A DNA stretch of 64,000 nt, taken from NCBI GenBank assembly GCA_023935145.1, contig CM043698.1, forward strand, positions 82,870,001 through 82,934,000. Direction: 5' to 3'. Shown piece after piece: positions 10,956-23,025 of this stretch; position 1 is the stretch's first letter, and each line of letters opens with the position of its first letter. The translations under genes and the position numbers were made by a program. Under the pieces are notes generated by a model. It did no database searches and was not told the DNA's origin. It worked only from the letters and a program-made list of their open reading frames with translations. Source of the DNA: Bretschneidera sinensis. Lineage: Eukaryota > Streptophyta > Magnoliopsida > Brassicales > Akaniaceae.

Positions 10956-12375
10956 GAAGGATATTGGCTTTCAAGAGAAGCAAATTTGCAGGAATACAGT
11001 CCAAGGCAGATATTTACTATCTGATGATAATGGTGAGTGATTTTTTTTATTTATTATTATTATGAATAATGGTAAGTGATTTTTCTTTTAACAGAATGGT
11101 CTCGTTTCCTAGTTTTCTAATATAGTCTTCATTTTTTTAATTAAAAACTACAAGAATCTTTAATTGGAAAGTTCTCCTGAATTTAACCCAGCACTGGTTG
11201 TAATTATTTAAGCCAACTCGCATTATTAGCTTAATTGTAGAATTTATGATTGCTTAAGTCCCCACGTGACTGTAAGTTGGCATTTGATTCATTTGAGGTC
11301 ATAGGATCTACAGTTCTCTATCAATTATAAGTTGTTATTTGTTTCTTACTTTCTAAAAAAATAATCTTTTTTTTTTTTTTTACTTTTTGTTCTCCTTTTC
11401 CTCTCTTAATGCTGTCAAATGGCTTATCCTTGAGCGTCTTATTGTTGTGTTGTTAGGGTAGCTACTGCTACCTGAATCATCATTCAGAGTCTGGCTAGTT
11501 AGTTCATCAGGTGCTCTATTTGGCTTGCATCAAATTTTGTAATTATATAACTAATTCATGCTGGCATTGCTGGAGAGTCAACATAATTTTATAATTATAC
11601 GTTCAGTTTTGTTGTTGCGTTTGCAAATTACAAGCCTGTCATTTGCATCCCTTAGCTTCACAACCCATATTTATATTGCAGGCCATGTATGTGGTGCTGT
11701 GTCAGTGGATCCACAGTCCCGCAACTGCCATGCCAAAGGAGAGAAATTCTCTTGTCAATGAGTATTTTCTTGACTGCTCAGTTGGTTTTCTTTTCCTTTT
11801 CCTTTTGTTTTTATTTTTATCTTCTATCATATAACATGCAACTTTTTTTTTTTTTTTTTCCTGGGATATATCATGCAGACACTAAAGGAACAAGTACTGA
11901 AGGTGCAAATAGCCATGCCAGCAACTTCTGGTATGCTTATACTTTGTGCTAGTCAACTTTCACATTTTCTTAAAAGATTTGTTTATGGGGTTGTTTATCT
12001 GGTGCTTTAATAGATAACTCTGTTAGATCGCATTAGGATATGTTTGAGATCAGTTTTAAATTGATTATTGTAATGATTGTATGCAAGGGACATAGCTTTA
12101 AAAAGTTGGAATGGTTTATTGCTATTTCTGGCTAGTTTTTGCACAGTGTTGGGTCTTTTTTTGGATGTTTGTCCTGCCAAATATGTTCCAGGGTCATGCA
12201 AGTGGAGAAAGTTTAGGTCTCCTTTACAGGGTATAGATAACTGCTAGAGTTTTATTTAATCTCTGTCAGAACAATATGTTACCGCATTTTCTTTTCTTTG
12301 TTCTCTTTGGCAGGGACTTATGCAAGTGTCTTTGATTTCTGTGCCGTAAGGTGCTGTCATAATTCTGAGTGCATG
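10956..12375 (+). pseudogene. SPRING/DUF2054-family (C12orf49-like) gene remnant, four exons
   Basis: Four exons line up with correct GT/AG borders and phases. They are 10956-11032 (KDIGFQEKQICRNTVQGRY, then LLSDDNG), 11682 to about 11780 (HVCGAVSVDPQSRNC, then KGEKFSC), 11879-11930 (TLKEQVLKVQIAMPATS) and 12314 to about 12375 (GTYASVFDFCAVRC). These are hallmarks of the plant homologues of SPRING (SREBP-regulating gene protein, DUF2054), a Golgi membrane protein whose animal member supports site-1 protease; the plant role is not settled. Defects: a stop at 11759-11761 right after FSCQ, with the cysteine-rich stretch that normally follows apparently deleted, and no N-terminal membrane exon or final exons. 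A 27-base T run at 12388 and unrelated DNA follow. It is a truncated pseudogene. Confidence 0.75.
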
Positions 12376-12387
12376 GTTAGATCTGTC

Positions 12388-12414
12388 TTTTTTTTTTTTT
12401 TTTTTTTTTTTTTT
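12388..12414. repeat. Poly-T tract, 27 bases
   Basis: An uninterrupted run of T directly after the last recognisable SPRING-like exon. Confidence 0.95.
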
Positions 12415-13435
12415 CGATTTTGTTGTTTCTATAAAAGGTTTAGGTATTTTAAATGAAATGTTATTGATTTGTTGATGATATTGATGTGAATAAGTAATAT
12501 TAAAGTGGGAGAAACATGAGAATGTTATTGCCCATTGGATTTGAGGAAGGATTGAGGTGTCTCAAATTACAATGTTTATTAAAATACAACTATGGAATAT
12601 TTTGTGTGCAACATGAATTACAATAAAAATAGTTGAAGATATACCTTAAGTTATCCAGATACCCTCGTAACCCAAAAAAAAGACAAAAACAAAGATTATT
12701 TGTCTCATGATTTATATTGCTATTACTTATTGTCACAAATTGGCACCATAATTACTATTACAGCCTGCCTTAAAGCAGTGCCTTAAGGCGCGGCAAGCCG
12801 TGAAGGACTTCTCCTCTCATGCTTCGTCAAATACGGATAGAAAGGGGCAGGCAGTTCAGTCGAGAGCCAGTAGTTGGCTTCGAAGCTGTATCTCCTTATG
12901 TCACTAGCCAATCAAGCTTTTTCTTTTAACTGAAATTGGCCATAGATATGGCCTTCGCTTTCATTTGACAAGATAGAGTGAAGCATGTGTTTTATCGTTT
13001 TCTCTTAGGAGCATTTAAGGTTTCTCAATAGGTACCTAGTGTTTGATGCTTATTAATGCTTTGTGCATTAACTACGTAAAAATATTTTATCAAGGATCTT
13101 TACATATACATATTTGTTTGCATGTTGTATTTAAGGAATCGATATAAATTATCATACTTAACTGAAGTTGGGGCAAGCATGGTGGATCTGATAAATTGAT
13201 TGAATCTGTTACCCTGGAATCTGAAAGATTTTGACGCTCACTGCTAGGGCAGTTTCCAATTGGCCAATTGATGGACATGACTACCATAAATAGGATTGTC
13301 TTCATTTATCATTTGATGGGTACCAAGTTGAAGTGAGATTTCTTATAGATGGATGAGGTGTCTAGGATATTTCAACACCAAAGGATGTTGGTTCCCTGTT
13401 AAGAGACCTGCAACGAGGATCTTATGCTTGGTAAA
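12415..13435. other. No gene recognised
   Basis: Mixed AT-rich sequence with a GC-richer island at about 12760-12900 (gccttaaggcgcggcaagcc...). No ORF longer than noise, no terminal repeats. It could be former intron. Confidence 0.4.
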
Positions 13436-13437
13436 AA

Positions 13438-13600
13438 CTAGAGGTGGCAATCAGGTGGGTCGGGTCGTTTTATGCTCAAGTCGTTATGGGTTTGGGTCGT
13501 TTCAAGCTTGGGTTATTTCGAGTTACGGGTCATTCGAGTTACGGGTCATCTCAAGTCTTGGGTAGTTCGGGTTACGGATCATCTCGAGTTTCAAGTTAAC
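13438..13600. repeat. CGAGTTACGGGTCAT short repeats, possible hAT terminus
   Basis: It begins ctagaggtggcaatcaggtg, a form typical of hAT termini, followed by four or five degenerate copies of cgagttacgggtcatctc. No partner terminus was found, so only the repeat is certain. Confidence 0.45.
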
Positions 13601-13604
13601 CTTT

Positions 13605-13945
13605 CGAGTTACAACAATTTTTTCCCCAAGTTTTTATGATGTCATTTTAGCATTCATTTGAATTAAAGTTGATCCACTAAGTTTATTTTTATCTTTTCTA
13701 AATTTCAATGTAATTACTAATTAAGTTCATGATAGCAATAATAAATATAAAGAAAGTGAAAAACATTTTCCTTAGCTTTTTTTCTCTTTGTTAATAGAAT
13801 ATATAATATATTAATCTCTAAGTCTAGATCATGATAAGGTAACTAATTTGTAGAGTAAATGTAGGACAACAAGATTGAGAGGGTGGAAACTTAATTTTTT
13901 TTTAAAAAAAAAATTATGAAATGAGTCTCTTACTCTTGAGAGTGC

Positions 13946-13987
<42 letters not shown>

Positions 13988-15095
13988 ATCGTATAAATAC
14001 ATATAAAACACATGTAAAATCTATATCAATAAACATAACTATTTTAAATGATTTTTTTAAAGGGTTTAGATGATGCCATGTGTCTATTTTTTTATAATTT
14101 TAAACATGAAACTACGTGGTTTTAATTTAATAATTAATTAAGATTTAAAACCCAATCCATAAGCTCTTTAAATACTAAAATAATAAAGTTCAATAAAGGT
14201 AGTATTGCTTTTATAATTAGTTGAGATATAAAGCCCAATTCATAAACTCTACAAAGGTTAAAATAATAAAACCTAATAAATTAAAACTAAATGCATTTTT
14301 TTTATAAAAAAAATTCAATATAAAAGAATCTAATTAATTTGATAGTTAAATTATAAACTAGCTTAAATCTATTAATATAACTATTTCAGAAAATTATTTT
14401 TGATGCGGCTTATTATTTTGAAATGTGTCTTATTTTTTAAAATCCATCAAAACTATGTAGTGATTTGCCCAGGCCTTGTGCTTTACATTGCTTGCTTACG
14501 GAGATCCTTTACCACTCTATTCACTTCTTTCCTCATTGATTGCTGTCTGGAAAAGAAAAAAGAATACAACATTGATAATATTGCAACAATCTTCATTTAA
14601 TTTACTTTCGGTGTTTTGCCCAATTGTTAATTGTTCACCTTAAACACATGCGTGAATACAAGATTTTGTAGCTTTATTGATATGATTGTGAAAAAACCCA
14701 ACTATTACCTATTTAGTTGAATGCGTCCACACAAATTTCAAGTTTTATCGCACAAATTTAACTGCCAATTATCTATCTTTTCACCTTAGATGCAGTTGTG
14801 AAATCAAAATTCTGTGGCGGAAAAGCCTTGGTTGGATATATGTTAGAAACTATGATACTAGCACCCAGGAAGATGAGAAGGCACAACAAGAGGCTCCAAG
14901 GTACCTTGGTAAGGTGATAAATTTTTCACACTGAAAACATGAATAATATTTAAATATTCAAGTAAATCAAGCAAAAAAGTATGAGGTCCAATTTCACAAA
15001 GAATGAGAAAAAAAGTCCAATGGTCCGATTAAGTGGTTCTTTTAGTGCCGGATCAAAACAATGTGAAGAAGGAACAAAATTCATGCTAAAATCGC
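13605..15095. other. AT-rich non-coding stretch with an (AT)n microsatellite
   Basis: Contains an (AT)n run at about 13948-13984. A GC-richer exon-like piece at 14792-14920 begins after cttag, with frames such as SKFCGGKALVGYMLETM or STQEDEKAQQEAPRYLGK. I do not recognise either frame. The rest shows nothing. Confidence 0.4.
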
Positions 15096-15105
15096 CTTTC
15101 TTAAA

Positions 15106-16772
15106 TTATTTAGCCTTACTAGGTGCTTCAATAGCAAGTTTATCATTCACATTAGGTAATGCAATTTCAAAATGGATTCTCCGCATGCAAATGCAAACGG
15201 GGCAATGGAGAAGATTCAACAGGGACAGGGGAACGAAAAATAAAGTAAACAAATGGATGGCCAAAAGCTCTTGAACAATATCACATGGAGTTGAGTCTAA
15301 TAATGTCTCTGTAGGTCCTAAATCATTATATTGAATAGTCGGCAAAAGGCACCCAAAAATGTTGACACGGTCCGTATTACCCTCTTCATTCAAATCCTCT
15401 TGATCCCTAGAGTATTCTATGGCATTGACAACAACTACTTCACACTTGATGGGGTCACTAGGTTCAGAATCTAAAACCAAGACACGTTGAGGATGACTAG
15501 CGGTAATGTACCCCTTTCATGACAACAATGACACTGTATGGAAGAACCAGTAGAACGAGACGCACCCAGGGATGTACTAGGAAGAGGAGTGGAGGAAAGA
15601 GTTGAACTAGATTCATTACTTCGCTTAGTGCTATCCACAGAGGCTGACTGAGACTTGCCACTCTAAAAAGGCACACAACGAAAAAACGACAACTTAAGGT
15701 ACTTCTCTATCTCTAGGGCTTTGTGATAGGCATCTTCAACAGAAGTATGTGAATGCAAAACAACCTATCTTTTAATATTGGCCCTAAGGCCATTCAAAAA
15801 CCTATTATTGGTAATGAAAGACCCTTCCTAAACCCCGCACCTAAGCATAAGTTCATCAAGCCTAGTCATGTAGTCGGTGACAACATAAGTTTGTTTATGA
15901 TTGAGAAGTTGATCAACCAATTGGCGCTGATAGTAGGTAGGAAGATATTTATCCTTCAAAGTCTGTTTCATAACCACCCATTGATTGATTGGTGGCTCAT
16001 TGAAGTGCTCTAGGTTATGTTGGACAGCTTGCCAATATGTCCTAGTTGCTCCTATTAGTTTCATTTTAGCAAAGTGGACTCGTTCATGCCAATCAAAGTA
16101 ATCTTTCGTGCGAACTATCCAATCTAAGAATGTAGCATGATCTAATTTCCCATCATAAGTAGGAGTATTAACTTTAATCCTTTTAGTGTTATCAACGAAA
16201 TCCTCATAACCATAATCTTGTCCACAGGGTTGAGGAGAAATCCTATTGTTGTGATCATGAGCTCTACCCTAGTGAACTACTTGCATAGGATTGTCTCGTA
16301 CACAGTGGTCATACATAACTTGCTTACGTGCTTGTTGGGGTAGATACCTAGGATTTGGTTGATCATCATTATGGAAGGGATCATGAGGGTTAGTGTCTCT
16401 CATAGGAGGAGATCTAATAGTTGGGAGATGAGCATAACTCGCTATATTTTGAGCCCCTAGGAGGATTGGGGTGGGAAGAATTCCTGGTACGGATCCTACG
16501 GAATAAGGAGATCGAATGATATGGTTACCTAATGGATGACTCAGGCAGTTCCCTTGCATGTCATTTACCATTACCTTTAAAAAGTTTAGTCGTGTCCTCT
16601 TGAAGTTGCTATAAGACACTAGGGACATCTCAAAGAGACTAAGTTTACTTTTGATATTGTTCAAGTTATTGCGCGTGGTATGAATATCGGGTAAATTTTT
16701 TGAAGAGGTGGTGCTGTTATTAATCATTGTCCAAGAAATTGAAAGTAAATGCCGAGGTAAAACCAAATGCAC
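15106..16772 (-). pseudogene. Ty3/gypsy gag remnant
   Basis: Minus-strand gag in three pieces. Bases 16772-16269 are the N-terminal part, rich in Asn, Pro and Ser. Bases 16064-15828 carry the capsid-type block MKLIGATRTYWQAVQHNL, WVVMKQTLKDKYLPTYY, LLNHKQ..VTDYM..LDEL (Retrotrans_gag). Near 15535-15490 is a degraded zinc knuckle with CHCCHERGYI, followed by VLDSEPSDP.KCEVVVVNAI at 15480. Gag packages the element RNA into particles; the knuckle binds it. Stops and frame changes separate all pieces. Protease and polymerase do not follow: the sequence downstream (15300-15100) is not recognisable. The integrase fragment at 17214 lies upstream on this strand, so the two are not one intact element. 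Confidence 0.75.
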
Positions 16773-17213
16773 TAACTAAATATAATGTTAAATCACCAAG
16801 ATGCACACAAGCAAAACTTCAAATTTTATTTAGATGAATGTGAATGTAAAGGTGTGTAAGTAAAACGGTAAACTAAAGAAAATGATGAGCAAACTAAATC
16901 AAAAGGGTGGGTAAGATACGATGGGGCATCAATAATTTGGTATTATTTTTTTTTAAAAAGGACTTAACTCAATTTACGATATCTACTAGAATAAAATATT
17001 AATAAAGCTTTCATAATGGAAAAAACATACCTTACAAAGTGCAATTCTAGCTGTCTGGAGTAGAATTTGGGCTTATGTTTTTTTGATGGCTCAGTTAAAA
17101 TATGGTTCGAAAACGGCTTAGCTCAAAAGTAGCTTAGCTCGGTTTTACTGCTCGGCTCAGTTTGCTTTCAAGTCTTGGCTAGGGTATTGGTGGCAGGCTG
17201 GGTCATATGTGTT
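16773..17213. other. Leader-like spacer between gypsy gag and integrase fragments
   Basis: Non-coding. On the minus strand it lies where a gag leader or 5' LTR would be, but no clear LTR end or primer site is visible. A short repeated word (gcttagctcg, ggcttagctc) occurs at 17115-17160. Confidence 0.4.
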
Positions 17214-17734
17214 TCAAAAGCTCAGGTCAGATTTGGGCAGGCCGGATCCGAGGTATTTTGGGGCCAAAGGTACTCTAAGTAGTCCATGTAATCTTACAAT
17301 CTCTGTTACATACAATTTAACCAACTTTTCAGAACTACAGGTAGTTTTAATAGGAATGAAATGCGAAGACTTAGTCAGTCTATCAACTATAACCCATATA
17401 GCATCATGACCACTCTGAGTACAGGGAAAACAAGAAACAAAATCCATGCTCACATTCTCCCATGGCCATTCAGATACTAGAAAAGGTAATAAACCTGTTG
17501 GATATCTATTCTCAAACTTACCTGTTGAGAAGTCAAACATCTAGAAATATACTCCGCTACATCCTTCTTCAACCTTGACCACCAATAACTCTGTCTTAAG
17601 CCATTGTACATCTTATTATTACCCGAGTGCATAGAATAAACAAAATCATGAGCCTTTCTTAGTATCTCCTTTCTCATCTCATAATCATTGAGAACATAAA
17701 CTCTATGTCCCAATACCATGTAAAGCTCAAACAT
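17214..17734 (-). pseudogene. Ty3/gypsy integrase fragment
   Basis: Bases 17734-17477 carry the zinc-binding N-terminus (AHDFVYSMHSGNNKMYNGL, YWWSRLKKDVAEYISRC, LTSQQ). The H-x6-H pair is intact but the last cysteine of the C-x2-C pair reads serine. Bases 17540-17214, in another frame, carry the start of the catalytic core (SEWPWENVSMDFVS, HDAIWVIVDRLTKSSHFIPI). Only the first catalytic aspartate is present. The segment with the second aspartate and the glutamate is replaced by unrelated sequence after about 17270. Integrase would join the cDNA to host DNA. Truncation and frameshift make it inactive. Confidence 0.88.
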
Positions 17735-17740
17735 TAAAGA

Positions 17741-17788
17741 CCATGTAAAGTTGTTTGATTGTTATGAGATATTTGAGTTTTCTTCTGT
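17741..17788 (+). repeat. 48-bp word shared with 29319-29364
   Basis: accatgtaaag.tgtttgat then tg.catgagatatttgag then ttttcttct occurs here and again at about 29319-29364, with only two or three differences and in the same orientation. The flanks differ. The two sites lie on either side of the CACTA element. Confidence 0.8.
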
Positions 17789-17789
17789 T

Positions 17790-20700
17790 TGATCCGAGAA
17801 TGACATTAAATGGTAGGACCCCGCTTAGTGTAGGTTGTTACCTAGGTGGAGAGTATTTGATTATATGGAAAATGCTAAATATACTGGTACATGGATAGAC
17901 ATCGTCGTTGTATTCTAATTAACCCAAGGAAAGGAAAGGAATTTAAAAGGGGAATGAATGGTCATTTTTTACATTTGAATTGCATTGCATTGAAATTTAC
18001 TTCATTGATGATTGATGCTTGATGGGATTGGCCGTGAGAGGGACTTGTGTTATGATTAGCCCATTAGGGGACACTTGTTGAATTTGGTTCGTGAGGGGCA
18101 TGTGATGTGAATGACCCGTGAAGGGTATTAAAATATCAATTTTTGTAAATTGAAAATATCGCGATGGATGTGGAATATGAATGGTTGATCTTATATTGTG
18201 TGGATTAAGATATGAACCAAGAAAAATGTGATATATTAAGAATTTTAATTTTTTTGTGACGATTGTTTCTTTTGTAATAAAAATGAGGAAATAAATTGAA
18301 AGTACACATAAAAGTTGTATTTATAGGAGGGGACTTATATGATAAGGTTTCTAATTAAAGATGTCAGGGAGTAGGGAGTTGGTTGTGTAAAGCTAAAGAG
18401 GATGTCGTATAAGAATGGTAAGCCGTAATGGTTTAGGTGGGTAAGATGTCTTGAGACTAATGTTGAGTCGACTTGTGTTTGGTTGTTTTATGAATTGATT
18501 TTTTTGAAATGGCCTCGTTGTGCTATGTTTCGTGAAATCTTATTGATGATTGCCTTGATGAGAATATTGGATGTAAATGCCTTGATTTGCTACAAATACT
18601 TCGATTGTTATATCATCTATGTGTTTGTAAAGATGTTACTAAGTGGTTTGGTTGTTGGAAGAGATGTAAAAAGGTAAAAATAGTAAGGGAATTTTGCTCG
18701 AAAGTTTTGCTTTGATTTTCTGAGCGTTGGTTAATTATTATTGAATTACTAGTTAAAGAACTTTAAAATATTGTTAAGAATGTTTTCACAAAGAGTATGA
18801 GCTGAAATGAGTTGCACTGGATTAGTGAACTATGTTGAATTATATATGTACTTTTCATTTGATGATTTCTTTGTAAGCTATTTATGCTAAGTACTTCTAA
18901 ATGATGATTGTGTGATTTCGGTATATAGTTGGCCTAGGAAATAATTGTTATAGAAATTGTGAAATTGACTTAAAAGAAGTTGTGAGTAATGGTTTTTTTG
19001 TGCGTATGGTTGGAAGATGAATAGGAAAAAGGTAGTTCTTTGGATATCAGATTTGGAGAAATTTGAGAGTTCGGTTTGTGTTTACCGATTTGAAAATGAA
19101 GGGAAGTTTAAGAAATAAAAATTTTCATCAATTCATAGAAATTGTAAACATCTCAATATGATGCGGGATTTAAGAAGAATGATTAATATTGGTAAGAGTG
19201 TAGATGGATTAACAAATATAAAAAGGATAAGGGCAATTGTTGGATAAGTGGTTAGCGTAAAGAATAAGGTATAGTAGTAAGTGAGGTAAAAACGAGAAGA
19301 ACAATTGAAAGTATAGGATGATGGTGTTAGATAAATCTCAAGTGAAATTTTTGTGGTAGTTTAGGATGTTAAGAAAAATAGTAAATGAAGTATTTAGAAG
19401 GGGAAATTTGTTATGTGGGAAATTGGTAAGGGGAAAGGTGTATTTAATTTAGAACATGGTTGTAAATGTAAGTGAAGTTCGATGCTAGAAGATAGTGAAA
19501 TTATTCTAAAATCTAGAAATCCTTGAATTTTAGATTTTGGAAGGAATGACTAAATGGTTGATGCTAGTTACTATGAACTTAAAAGTTTTACTTTACTTGG
19601 AGATGTAAAGTGAGGAAAGAAAATTAGGACTAGTGAGAGATTCGTAATGATGAATTAAAGTATTTGAAGTGCTTAAACGCTAAAAGTTAGTGGATGCTTA
19701 AAATCTAAAAGTTAGTGGATGACTTGTTCTAGATGTGTTTAGAGTATTAGAAAGGAAGACGATTTATAAAGGTACGATATGTGTTCTTAGTGAAGGAAAT
19801 TACTATCTAATGGGACATACCTTTGAGATATGGCATAGGAGATTAAGAGTGTAATGAGAAGTAAAAATACTAGAGCAATTATGGTGAAGGAGAAATAGGT
19901 ATAGAATACAAGAGCAAAGGATTGGATGATAATGAAAAGATTAAGATTGAGGTAATTAATTATAAATCTGAACCATAGTTCATAATAAGGAATTGACGAA
20001 TATAAATAATAGGGTAGAATGGAGATATTGCAAGATGAAAGCTATAGACTCAAGAATCATTGAAGTTCGGAGTATCTTAGAAAAGGATAGTATTGAGAGA
20101 AATGTTTAATAAAGGATATAATTAAAGATAATTGAGGTTGCTAAACATGGTGAATTTATGAAGAAGCTAAATGACAAGAGAAAGGACGATCTTATGCCAA
20201 TCCATGAGTTATCAGGAGGTATTAAGGAGACAAGAATAGACAAAATAAATGTATGAAGAAAAATATCAATTATGATCAGATTAAAAACTATCTTTTGAGG
20301 AATTGTATAAGACTTCTATTGTGAATGTTGAGTACTGTATTCGAAGGCTACAAGTTATAGTGAGATTACAGAGAGTATTGGAGTTTTGATGCTCATAGTG
20401 TGACTAGACTTAAGATTTGGAAAGGAAAAGTGTGGAAATGAAGTGTTGAATGGTTTTCTATAAGGTTTGATTTCTTAAGCGGACCGAAAAGAGAATTGAG
20501 AAAAGAAAAAAGGCTGAAGTTGTAGTTGAATCAAGAGAAGTGTTTCAATTGTGTAAAGGTTTGTCAGAAAGATAGAGGTGGAATAAAGGGACAAAGTCAT
20601 TATAGTTTGATGAACTAAACAATAAGAGTTTGAGTAAGAGATAAGGAAATCTGTGTTCCCACAGAACTGTTGCAAAAGGAGGGAGATATTAGAGCTTGAG

Positions 20701-22210
20701 AAAAATGAGAAAAAATTAATGGGTGCTTGTATTTGGTTTTGTTACTAGGATTAAAGGTAGATGGAGTAATTTGGTAAAATTATGAATGTGAGAGAAAATC
20801 AAGAAGTTGAGAATATATTAGATTTGATTTGAGATTTAATGGAATTGTGTTTTATTGAGAATTCAGTTGGAACTCTCTCTGAAGTATAATCTTCGAAATT
20901 GTGAAATTATTGATAAGAAGGGAGATGAAACGGTTAAAAGGAAACAAGGAATGTGTAAAAAGATGACTTGGGGAAGAGATAAAAGTCCAAGATTTAAAAT
21001 AAAGGTCTAAGTATGAATCAAGATGCTACGAGTATGAATGGGTAGAAAGTTGGAAAGTTGGAAATTGTTCATTTGAGAAGCAGAAGTGACAAATTGTTAA
21101 TGAAAGGACTAATGGTTATGAAGATAAAGGATATAGACACTATTAGAAATCTTTGGGATGGAGAGTCGTCTAAACTATATTTTAAAGATTTTTCTAAGAG
21201 ATACTATTTGACATGAGGTGTAGAGTATATAACATGAGGAATGAGTAGAAGATTTGATCTATGAAGATATATAAAAGAATGGAAAGGTTCTAAGAGAATG
21301 GAAAATTGAAGTGCAATCAATATCAAAGGGAAAGGTTATATGAGTAAAATCATTGGGAAGTTCAAGTAGAAGCCAAAAACAAATTAAACAAGTTATAATT
21401 GAGGACAACTAAGTGATAAAGTTTGAGAAGAAATTTGTAGAATGGATTTGTAAGCTACAAATGAAAGTAACTGGTTCATCGTATGCTCAAACAATGTTAT
21501 GGAATGGTTTGTGGTGTATTATGGTTATTGAAGAGAGACTAGTCCACTTGGAATCATAGTGGAGAATAAAGTACTTAATTGTTACTATTGGAGAGTTACA
21601 TATGAATTTATTGTTTAATATACTCTAGTGAAGAAAAAAGAGGAATTAAAATTGATGGAATTGATAAAAGAATAACCTGGATTAAAACTAAGCGACACGT
21701 TGAGAAAAAGGAGTAAATTCTAAATGTAGCTTTTGCTTGAGAGATGTTGAAAAGTGAATGAACTCAGAAGTCGAGCGAAGAACTAAATTGAACTAAGTAC
21801 GAAAATTTTGGTAACATTGTTGACAAATCCCAAGTATAATATTTAATTTGGAAAAAAAAAACTATTGAATAATAAGAAAAAGTGGCTAATCAGTAAGTGA
21901 TTTTTGTGGAGAGGTATTTTGAGAGAGATGCATTAATAAGTTATATAGTATTGGAAGCTCTTGAAGCCTTAAGTTGAGATAGAAATATAAAGATCTACAG
22001 AGGAGTATGAGATGGTAAAATTTTAATTTTTGAAGCAAGAGCAAAAGAAAGAGGTAAAAAGAGCGTGACTTTGAGAAATACTTTTGTTTAGAAATGTGTG
22101 GTTTAAAGTACTAGTTGGACAAATCGAATGGCAGAGATCTGATAAATTATGAAGTTGAGTAGTTGAATCAATTCATCTACAATTGAGCTTAAATATGTGG
22201 TACCTGTAAG
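17790..22210 (+). mobile_element. Family A LTR element, plus-strand copy (degenerate, non-coding)
   Basis: The stretch is conspicuously purine-rich on this strand. Near 17810-17855 it contains one unit of the family A LTR repeat (taggaccccgcttagtgtaggttgttacctaggtgg). Near 17950 it matches the complement of 60890 (aatggtcat...catttgaattgcattgcat). From about 19120 to 19620 it matches the complement of about 46340-46080 (agaagaatgattaatat, ggattaac.a.tataaaaagg, aaaagtttta.ttta.ttggagat). This gives a decayed LTR followed by an internal region, reading rightwards. I found no gag or pol motif anywhere in it. Outer borders are approximate. Confidence 0.6.
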
Positions 22211-22214
22211 TAAT

Positions 22215-22702
22215 TATATATATATAAGATGGTATTACTAGCATTTGGGGAAGGGTTATGATGGACACGTAGGCATATTTTGTTTGTATTCCATTTTCAA
22301 TTTGTTTATGCAGTACAACATCATATAACACTTTAAAAAGCAAAAAATATATAGTCTTGGTGTGTGGATCACTTATGTAATATCATGGAAGATACAATAT
22401 TTTTTTAGTAGGGGATCTTTCTTTTTGCTTCTGTTTGTATACGATTACTGACATGAACTTTCAACAAATGTCCTATCGTATTTCATTATACTCTTTTTTA
22501 TACTTGAATATTTCTTGGAGTTATTGGACGGTCACTACATCCATGACCTAGACCTCTTAGCCTCCTAGGTCAATCTCCTTCCCCATGCCCCTTTCTTCCC
22601 TTCCTCAAGGAATGAGGTCATGTAATTTTGCATTAAAAATGTAAATTTGTAGTTAATCTTTAATTCTTGTTGGCTTAGAGTACAAAGAAAATATGGAGTC
22701 AC
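22215..22702. other. No gene seen
   Basis: Unremarkable AT-rich DNA up to the left terminus of the CACTA element. Confidence 0.5.
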
Positions 22703-22724
22703 CACTGCAAGATAAGTTGCACCG

Positions 22725-23025
22725 GTCGGCGTTTTTTTAAGCATATTTCGACGCTTCCAAGTGTCGCTATGTAGTGTCGCAATGCCAAATCCGATGCTTA
22801 ACAGAAGTGTCGCAATGTGCTTCCTGACACTTAGAAGCGCCACAATATACTGGTCCTATTACGCACATATTGGCACTTTAAAGGGTTACAAAATATTGGT
22901 GCTTTAAAGCGCCACAATATGTAAATAATTTTGTGGCACTTTAAAGCACCACAATATACCACATATTGGCACTTTAAAGCATCGAAAAAGAATTTTGTGG
23001 CACTTTAAAGCGCCAAAATATAGTG
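22725..23025. repeat. Left subterminal repeats of the CACTA element
   Basis: About ten inverted or direct copies of a motif like atattgtggcgctttaaagc (e.g. ggcactttaaagcgccacaa, tattggtgctttaaagcgcc). These are the presumed binding sites of the tnpA-like protein. Confidence 0.9.

Noticed and set aside
14981..15274. 97-codon plus-strand frame with a possible membrane segment
   Set aside because: Overlaps the minus-strand gypsy remnant and shows no family features.
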